A stretch of 5,872 bases of DNA from an uncultured Flavobacteriales bacterium (lineage in GTDB: Bacteria; Bacteroidota; Bacteroidia; Flavobacteriales_D; Sanyastnellaceae). This document shows positions 1-4,503 of this stretch, one piece after another. The notes beneath the pieces are model-generated. The model was not told the origin of the DNA and made no database searches. It saw nothing but the letters and a program-made list of their open reading frames with translations. Both the position numbers and the translations under genes were made by a program. The stretch is taken from positions 1-5,872 of the forward strand of contig CALBSW010000206.1 in assembly GCA_937967465.1 (NCBI GenBank), in the 5' to 3' direction. Position 1 is the stretch's first letter, and each line of letters opens with the position of its first letter.

Positions 1-39
1 GTTGCGCCAAAACCGTGTCCATTGTACACTCGTAACTAC

Positions 40-70
40 TTGAAAACGTGGAGATTGGGAATTATCTTGG
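40..70 (+). promoter_or_regulatory. Candidate Bacteroidota-type promoter for the 91-378 gene
   Basis: TTG at 40-42 is followed after 20 bases by TATCTTGG at 63-70. This matches the Bacteroidetes sigma-ABfr consensus (TTG about 20 bases before TAnnTTTG) at all but one fixed position of the -7 box. It would place transcription start near base 77, giving a leader of about 14 bases before the ATG at 91. That is one argument for using ATG 91 rather than the in-frame ATG at 22, which would lie upstream of the promoter. Such short motifs also occur by chance, so this is a suggestion only. Confidence 0.35.
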
Positions 71-90
71 GCGAACCAAACGCATCACAC

Positions 91-378
91 ATGAAGACCC
101 GCTCCCTCAACGAATTGCGTCAGACCCGTGACGCTGTCTACACTCCACCGACCTCCCACGAGCAACGTTTGAAGCAACGCCTGGAAGGACGGAGCTATCT
201 CGTACTCGATGCGCAAGGGCTCCCGGAGGTGACGTGTGACGATGTGCAGTGCATCCTGGATGTGCGCCCGACGTTGAGCGGAGAAGAGGTGCTGTCCCAC
301 TTCGATGGTGGCGCCACGTCCATGACGCTGCCCGACGGGGGCAGCATTCGCGTGGTGCCGCGCCGCAAGCGCAACTGA
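91..378 (+). CDS. Small hypothetical protein (95 aa), unrecognised
   Basis: I do not recognise this family. The 95-residue product starts MKTRSLNELRQTRDAVY and ends in a basic tail (PRRKRN). It has no signal peptide, membrane span or cysteine cluster apart from one Cys near residue 53 and another near 57, so it looks like a small soluble protein. The N-terminal part (residues 1-32) is charged and probably helical; the centre (YLVLDAQGLPEV) and the end (SMTLPDGGSIRVVP) look like short beta strands. The ATG at 91 is preferred to the in-frame ATG at 22 because the residues between them are not protein-like and a possible promoter lies between. There is no Shine-Dalgarno sequence, as is usual in Bacteroidota. 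The gene ends only 8 bases from the convergent membrane-protein gene. That it is a real gene is likely but not certain. Confidence 0.6.
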   Translation: MKTRSLNELRQTRDAVYTPPTSHEQRLKQRLEGRSYLVLDAQGLPEVTCDDVQCILDVRPTLSGEEVLSHFDGGATSMTLPDGGSIRVVPRRKRN

Positions 379-386
379 CCTCGCAT

Positions 387-563
387 TCAGTCGGCGGTGT
401 CGTCGTCGCGCCGCCGGAATTTCAAACAGTCTCTGAACCGGTCCACTTTGTCCTTGGACACGACGCCCCTCGACACGAGGGCGAACAGGACGAGCCACAC
501 CATTCCCTTGATGAGGAAGAAGAGGAAGCCGGCGAGCCCAAAGGCTTTCAAGGTGTCCATCAT
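387..563 (-). CDS. Small single-span membrane protein (57-58 aa), unknown function
   Basis: The product (start MMDTLKAFGLAGFLFF) has one hydrophobic stretch at about residues 8-30, with a lysine (K19) and a tryptophan (W23) inside it. A strongly basic segment follows (R32 to R52, including FRRR), and the end is acidic (DDDTAD). By the positive-inside rule the C-terminal tail should be cytoplasmic. The start may be either of two adjacent ATGs (563 or 560); a longer upstream extension in the same frame overlaps the cupin gene and is cysteine/serine/arginine-rich antisense-like sequence, so it is rejected. The ATG lies 7 bases after the cupin stop codon, so the two genes are almost certainly co-transcribed. 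No catalytic motif is visible. It could be a small membrane regulator or an accessory subunit; I cannot assign a function. Confidence 0.7.
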   Translation of the reverse strand: MMDTLKAFGLAGFLFFLIKGMVWLVLFALVSRGVVSKDKVDRFRDCLKFRRRDDDTAD

Positions 564-570
564 GTCGGGC

Positions 571-930
571 TCAGATGTGGTCTTGTCGCTCCACGGTTCT
601 TTCGGATGAGATGCCGCCTGTATGGTGGGTGTCCTGCGGCTCGAACAGCAGGATCCACACTTCTTCTTCCGTGACGGGCCGGTGCTCGACGCCTTTCGGC
701 ACAACGATGATTTCACCCGGGCCAACATCCACTTTGCGGTCCCGGAATTCCATGGTCATGCGCCCCCGGATGACGTGGAACAGCTCGTCCTGCTCGTCGT
801 GGGCATGCCAGAGGAACTCCCCTTGAATCTTGGCGAGCTTGACATCTTGACCGTTGAGCTGGGCGATGATCTTGGGGCTCCACTGCTCGTCAAACAGGCC
901 GAACTTTTCTTGGATGGAGATGGCGCGCAT
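571..930 (-). CDS. Single-domain cupin protein
   Basis: This 119-residue protein is one small beta-barrel cupin. Cupin motif 1 is present as GEFLWHAHDEQDELFHVIRG (about residues 37-56), giving metal ligands H42, H44 and E49. Motif 2 is present as GEIIVVPKGVEH (about 72-83), giving the fourth ligand H83. All four ligands are intact, so it can probably bind a divalent metal. Its substrate cannot be told: small cupins include isomerases, dioxygenases and sugar- or ligand-binding proteins. The start MRAISIQEKFGLF is chosen because small cupins of this type usually begin just before such a helix; an in-frame ATG at 951 would add seven residues (MQSYLPV). It has no signal peptide and should be cytoplasmic. 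It is followed 7 bases later by the small membrane protein gene and is divergent from the flippase gene. Confidence 0.88.
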   Translation of the reverse strand: MRAISIQEKFGLFDEQWSPKIIAQLNGQDVKLAKIQGEFLWHAHDEQDELFHVIRGRMTMEFRDRKVDVGPGEIIVVPKGVEHRPVTEEEVWILLFEPQDTHHTGGISSERTVERQDHI

Positions 931-935
931 GACGG

Positions 936-975
936 GAAGGTAGGACTGCATCGCCGCGGTCGAGGCAGTACCTTC
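936..975. repeat. Imperfect inverted repeat in the divergent spacer
   Basis: GAAGGTA at 936-942 and TACCTTC at 969-975 are exact inverted copies. The symmetry continues inward as CTGC (946-949) and GCAG (965-968), with three extra bases (943-945) in the left arm. It lies between the start codons of the cupin and flippase genes, a natural place for an operator serving both. If the cupin starts at 951 instead of 930, the left arm is coding. A chance origin is possible in GC-rich DNA. Confidence 0.3.
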
Positions 976-976
976 G
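946..976 (+). promoter_or_regulatory. Weak candidate promoter for the flippase operon
   Basis: TACCTTCG at 969-976 resembles the Bacteroidota -7 box TAnnTTTG with one mismatch, and CTG at 946-948 sits 20 bases upstream where TTG would be expected. Transcription would begin near 983, about 28 bases before ATG 1011. The -7-like box overlaps the right arm of the inverted repeat at 936-975, as would suit a repressor site. Both elements deviate from consensus, so this is tentative. Confidence 0.2.
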
Positions 977-1010
977 AGGCTGTGCAGCGTGCAGGCAATT
1001 CGAACGGCTC

Positions 1011-2255
1011 ATGTTGAGGCGAATGGCGACCCTTCTCGGGGGCTCGCTTGCGGGCCAATTGATCACGCTGGCCGCCGCGTTCGCGCTGACCCGTCTGTAC
1101 ACGCCCGAAGCGTTTGCCCACCTCGAGATGTTCGCGCTGGTCACCGGCCTGGCTGCGGTGCTGGGGACTGGGAAATATGAGCAGGCGCTCATGCTGCCGA
1201 AGGTCGATTCCGAGGCGCGCGTCCTGTTTGCCGCCGGCCAGCGTGCGGTGGGCGTGTTGGTCTTGGTTGTCTTCGGGTTGACCCTCGCCACGGCTTCCTG
1301 GGTTTCCGATCAATATGAACTGGAGCATTGGTGGGCCATCGCGTGGGGTCTGCCGGTCTTTTGTGCCTTGGCTGCCCATGCGCGCCTGTTGGAGTATTGG
1401 CATCACCGCGCCACATCGGCCGGCCGCGTGGCCACCGCACAAGCGGCGGGTCCACTGGCTTCGGAAGGGGTGAAGTTGGCCTTGGCCGGTCCTTTGTCCA
1501 CCACCGGTCTGGTTTGGGGCACAGCCACGGGCATTGCGGTTCGCTGGGGAGTGATGCGGCGTGGCCTGAAGGGGCTCGTTCGCGAGACGTGGGCCTGGCA
1601 TCAGGTGAAGGACGACGACGTGCTGGCTGCGCACCGGGATTACCCCACTTGGGTGCTGGCGGGCAGTGCGATGAACCGCTTGGCCCAGTGGCTTCACGTG
1701 TTGCTGGTCGGAGCGACGTTGGGCCCAGTTCTGCTCGGCATGATGGGTTTGGCGCGGCGCATGGTAATGCAGCCCTTGTCGCTGTTGGCGACCTCAGCGG
1801 CACCCGTGCTGTTTCAAGGGTCGACCGAGGTGGAGGATGGGGCACCCCTGCGTCGGCTCTTCTTGCAAGCTTTGGCGGCTTTCGGTACAGCTTCATTGCT
1901 GGTGGGCACTGCCGTGTTCTGGGCCCCAGACAACACGACGGCGTGGCTGTTTGGAGAGGCCTGGCGCGGCGCCATGGACGTGGTGCGCATCCTGACGCCG
2001 TGGTTTGTCCTGAATTTCATGACGGCCGGTTTGGGTGCGCTGTTTCACCGGGTGCGCAAACCGCGATGGATCACGTGGCTCGATGGGCTCCACCTCCTGG
2101 CCGTGGCGGTGGGGTGGTACCTCGGGACGGTTCGGCCGGAGTGGTTTGGCGGAGGAGAATGGGGCGCCCTCATCGGCATTGTCTGGGCCAAATGCGGCTA
2201 CTATTTGTTGAATCTCGCGGTGCTCTTCACCGCCGTCATGCGCCACGGGAAATGA
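1011..2255 (+). CDS. Polysaccharide/O-antigen flippase (Wzx-like, MATE/MOP superfamily)
   Basis: The 414-residue product is an integral inner-membrane protein with about 12 hydrophobic segments from residue 8 to 410, the size and layout of PST/Wzx-type oligosaccharide flippases. These move undecaprenyl-linked glycan units from the cytoplasmic to the periplasmic face of the membrane. Family-like signatures include TRLYTPEAFAHLEMFA at residues 27-42, KYEQALMLP at 55-63 (compare the common RYE-A-LP signature), RDYPTW at 209-214 ahead of a membrane pair, and a late helix with FHRVRKPRW at 345-353. The start may be ATG 1011 or ATG 1023 (MATLLGGSLAG); the longer form is given, and GAGG at 1016-1019 could act as a weak ribosome site for the second. 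It is the first gene of a + operon and overlaps the glycosyltransferase by four bases (ATGA), which implies translational coupling. The glycan it carries cannot be deduced. Confidence 0.88.
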   Translation: MLRRMATLLGGSLAGQLITLAAAFALTRLYTPEAFAHLEMFALVTGLAAVLGTGKYEQALMLPKVDSEARVLFAAGQRAVGVLVLVVFGLTLATASWVSDQYELEHWWAIAWGLPVFCALAAHARLLEYWHHRATSAGRVATAQAAGPLASEGVKLALAGPLSTTGLVWGTATGIAVRWGVMRRGLKGLVRETWAWHQVKDDDVLAAHRDYPTWVLAGSAMNRLAQWLHVLLVGATLGPVLLGMMGLARRMVMQPLSLLATSAAPVLFQGSTEVEDGAPLRRLFLQALAAFGTASLLVGTAVFWAPDNTTAWLFGEAWRGAMDVVRILTPWFVLNFMTAGLGALFHRVRKPRWITWLDGLHLLAVAVGWYLGTVRPEWFGGGEWGALIGIVWAKCGYYLLNLAVLFTAVMRHGK

Positions 2256-3394
2256 GAATCGCCAATGTGGTCCTCAACGATTTCACGCGGGACAACCGCG
2301 TGTTGAAGGTCTCCCAGAGCTTGGCGGCCGACGGGCACGAAGTGACGGTGGTGGCCCTGCACAAGGCGGACTTGGATGTGGAGGAGCAGCGTGACGGTTG
2401 GCGTGTCGTCCGCACCCGCATCCGAACGGGAGCCTTGCCGAGGGGAACGGTGTTCGGTGTCCTGAAAATGGCTGAGCTGGCCCTTCGCGTGGTCTGGCGG
2501 TGGCGCAAGGTGGACGCCTGGCATTGCAACGACATCGAAGCCTTCGTCCTCGGATGGTGTGCCCAGCGCTTGAATCCGCGCCTGCAGCTCATCTACGATT
2601 GCCACGAGTTCGAAGCGGAGCGCAACGCCAAGCCCGCTGTCGAGCGCAAGATGGTGGCCTGGCTGGAGCGCCGGATGATCCGCAAGGCCGCTGCCGTGCT
2701 CACCGTCAGCCCTTCTATTGCGGATGCCTACCGGGAGCGCTATGCCGCACACGGCATTCCCGAAGTCCGTCTGGTGCGCAATATCCCGGAGCCCAAGCCG
2801 CCCCAGGACGGCCAGGCTCCCGATCATTTCCGGAGCCGGTTCGGTATCCCAGAGAACGACTTCATTGCCCTCTATCAAGGCGCATTCACCCACAACCGGG
2901 GCCTGGAGACCGCACTCGACGCGATGCGGGGTCTGGAGGGCACAGGCATTCACCTCGTCCTCATGGGGTACGGTCCGCTTCAGTCCCTCGTGGATGCCAC
3001 TGCGGAGGCGCTGCCCCATGTGCATGTCCACCCCGCCGTGGCGTACGAGGATGTCCTGGAGCACACCCGGAGCGCAGACGTGGGTCTGGTATCGGTCAAG
3101 CCGACGTGCCTGTCCTACCTCTATTGCTTGCCCAACAAGCTGTTCGAGTACCTCCTTGCCGGCGTGCCGGTGTTGGCCAATGACTTGCCGGATTGCCGGG
3201 CATTGATCGAGGAGTACCATGTCGGCCAAGTGGTGGAGGCCGACACGGCAGAAGGGTGGCGCAAGGCATTGCAGCGCCTTCAGGCGGAGGGGACGGAGGG
3301 CTTTCAACCCGGTCTGCGCGACGCGGGCGGAGCGTTGAGCTGGGCCCACGAGTCTCAGGTGCTCTGTGCGGTCTACCGGAGGGTCGCGACGTAG
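2252..3394 (+). CDS. Glycosyltransferase, GT4-like (GT-B fold)
   Basis: The 380-residue protein has two Rossmann-like halves. The N-terminal acceptor half opens with MRIANVVLNDFTRDNRVLK and a hydrophobic strand at 31-36. It also holds YDCHEFE at 115-121 and, after a helix of charged residues, AAAVLTVSPSIADAY at 146-160, the usual GT4 'sugar-donor half begins soon' region. The C-terminal donor half has LYQGAFTHNRGLETAL (207-222), LVLMGYGPL (235-243) and LPNKLFEYLLAGVPVLAND (293-311), the nucleotide-sugar binding signature. E299 is the second glutamate of the EX7E motif; the first position (291) is tyrosine. The protein should retain the anomeric configuration of a nucleotide-sugar donor and act at the cytoplasmic membrane face. 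The start at 2252 is fixed by the ATGA overlap with the flippase and by homology-like sequence beginning there; the open frame extends upstream to 1328 only as a shadow. Donor and acceptor sugars are unknown. Confidence 0.93.
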   Translation: MRIANVVLNDFTRDNRVLKVSQSLAADGHEVTVVALHKADLDVEEQRDGWRVVRTRIRTGALPRGTVFGVLKMAELALRVVWRWRKVDAWHCNDIEAFVLGWCAQRLNPRLQLIYDCHEFEAERNAKPAVERKMVAWLERRMIRKAAAVLTVSPSIADAYRERYAAHGIPEVRLVRNIPEPKPPQDGQAPDHFRSRFGIPENDFIALYQGAFTHNRGLETALDAMRGLEGTGIHLVLMGYGPLQSLVDATAEALPHVHVHPAVAYEDVLEHTRSADVGLVSVKPTCLSYLYCLPNKLFEYLLAGVPVLANDLPDCRALIEEYHVGQVVEADTAEGWRKALQRLQAEGTEGFQPGLRDAGGALSWAHESQVLCAVYRRVAT

Positions 3395-3404
3395 CTTCGC
3401 ATCC

Positions 3405-4193
3405 ATGCAAGCCTTGCTCCACACGGCCATCCGCGCTGCCCATGAAGCCGGGCGCGCGATTCTGGACATCTACCACAGCGGCGACTTCGACGTGACCGTC
3501 AAAGGCGACGACTCTCCTTTGACCCGGGCGGACCTCGCTTCCCACGACGTCATTGTGCGCCACCTCCAAGACACGGGCATTCCTGTGCTGTCCGAGGAAG
3601 GGCGGGACATGCCGTTCAGCGAGCGCGCTTCATGGTCTGAGTTGTGGGTGGTGGATCCCATCGATGGGACCAAGGAATTCATCAAGCGCAATGGAGAATT
3701 CACGGTCAACATCGCCTTGGTCCGCGACGGATTGCCCCTCCTGGGTGTGATCCTCGTTCCGGTAACTGGAGCACTGTATTTCTCGTCGGATCAGGGGGCG
3801 TTCAAAGTGGAGGTGGACATGGACGCCGACGGTTTTCCAGAGGGCGCCATCGAGAATGCAGCGGCATTGCCCCTGCCCAAGGGAGACCGCCCGTACACGG
3901 TGGTCGCCAGCCGGTCGCATCTGTCCCCTGAGACGGAGGCCTTCATCGAGGAGCTCCGGGCAGCCCACGGCGAAGTGGCCACGATGTCTCGGGGCTCTTC
4001 CCTCAAGCTGTGCATGGTGGCCGAAGGGCTGGCGGATTGCTATCCCCGCTTTGCCCCCACGATGGAATGGGACACGGCAGCGGGACAAGCCATTTGCATG
4101 GCCGCCGGATTGGATGTCATCGACCAGGACACCGGCGTGACCATGCGGTACAATCGGGAGAACCTGCTGAATGCTTGGTTCCTCGTGAAGTAA
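3405..4193 (+). CDS. cysQ: 3'(2'),5'-bisphosphate nucleotidase CysQ
   Basis: The 262-residue protein belongs to the inositol monophosphatase-like, Mg2+-dependent, lithium-sensitive phosphatases. CysQ converts PAP (adenosine 3',5'-bisphosphate) to AMP, and can act on PAPS, keeping the sulfation and sulfate-reduction by-product from accumulating. The metal and catalytic motifs are all present: GDDSPLTRAD at 34-43, LSEE at 62-65, DPIDGTKEF at 84-92, and EWDTAAGQAI at 221-230. The KEF after DPIDGT and the spacing match CysQ better than inositol or fructose-1,6-bisphosphatase. ATG 3405 is chosen because the protein aligns with CysQ from MQALLHTAIRAAHEAG onward; an in-frame ATG at 3366 lies inside the glycosyltransferase gene. 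It begins 10 bases after the glycosyltransferase stop, so it is the third gene of the operon. No sulfate-activation gene (cysD, cysN, cysC) is visible in the window. Confidence 0.94.
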   Translation: MQALLHTAIRAAHEAGRAILDIYHSGDFDVTVKGDDSPLTRADLASHDVIVRHLQDTGIPVLSEEGRDMPFSERASWSELWVVDPIDGTKEFIKRNGEFTVNIALVRDGLPLLGVILVPVTGALYFSSDQGAFKVEVDMDADGFPEGAIENAAALPLPKGDRPYTVVASRSHLSPETEAFIEELRAAHGEVATMSRGSSLKLCMVAEGLADCYPRFAPTMEWDTAAGQAICMAAGLDVIDQDTGVTMRYNRENLLNAWFLVK

Positions 4194-4230
4194 GCCCTGC
4201 CAGTCGGGAACCCCGAGTTCTGAGAAGCAA

Positions 4231-4256
4231 CAAGGCCGCCCCGAAGGACGGCCTTG
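4231..4256 (-). terminator. Rho-independent-type terminator of the FAS1 gene
   Basis: In the convergent spacer, CAAGGCCG (4231-4238) pairs with CGGCCTTG (4249-4256). Read on the minus strand the hairpin is continuous over 11 pairs: eight Watson-Crick pairs, one G-U wobble, then CC/GG closing a TTCG loop, the exceptionally stable C(UUCG)G tetraloop. A T-rich stretch (TTGCTTCT) follows. On the plus strand the wobble becomes a C-A mismatch and the downstream run of T is absent, so it favours the FAS1 transcript. It starts 26 bases past that gene's stop. It may still stop the cysQ operon weakly. Confidence 0.75.
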
Positions 4257-4281
4257 CCGATTGCATTGGAAAAATCGGAGG

Positions 4282-4503
4282 TCAGTGCTTGAGCACGGAC
4301 TTCACGGCACGTTGGCCATCGGCTTCGATGACCACCATGAAGACCCCGTTCTCGAGGCTGGACAGGTCAAGGCTGCCTACTGCGTTGGTGGTTTCGAGGC
4401 GGACGCGGCCTTGCGTGTCGATGACGCGGATGCGGTCCACGGCCACACCGTTCCAGCGGAGGACGTCCGTGGTCGGGTTCGGGAACACATTGAACAGGTC
4501 GGC
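4282..4503 (-). other. T9SS type A C-terminal sorting domain (coding segment)
   Basis: The last 73 residues form a small beta-sandwich of the Por secretion-system sorting type: ADLFNVFPNPTTD, then a VIDTQGRV strand, LSSLENGVFMVVIEADG and a short basic terminus. In this family the domain targets the protein to the outer-membrane T9SS translocon and is usually removed by the sortase PorU. The change of composition at its border is abrupt: all the Arg and Lys residues of the visible protein lie in or after residue 470. Confidence 0.88.

Noticed and set aside
392..416. GC-rich inverted repeat (CGGCGG / CCGCCG) just past the end of the 91-378 gene, considered as a terminator
   Set aside because: It has a 13-base loop, no run of T after it, and lies in the coding sequence for the RRR-DDD tail of the microprotein, which explains the composition.
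756..1697. A 313-codon minus-strand frame across the cupin start and the flippase
   Set aside because: Its end is the cupin gene in the wrong frame and the rest is Arg/Gly/Gln-rich antisense of the flippase; no frameshift in the cupin is needed because the cupin frame is complete.
1328..2251. An upstream extension of the glycosyltransferase frame that would make a 688-residue protein
   Set aside because: It lies wholly on top of the flippase gene in another frame, reads as Gly/Arg/His-rich shadow sequence, and the family's normal N-terminus begins exactly at ATG 2252.
2201..3469. A 422-codon open frame antisense to the glycosyltransferase
   Set aside because: It mirrors the codons of the real gene, as expected in GC-rich DNA; no domain or motif is visible in it.
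4204..4216. Short hairpin TCGGG-AAC-CCCGA after cysQ, considered as its terminator
   Set aside because: Only five pairs with a three-base loop and no T-run on the plus strand; too weak to call.
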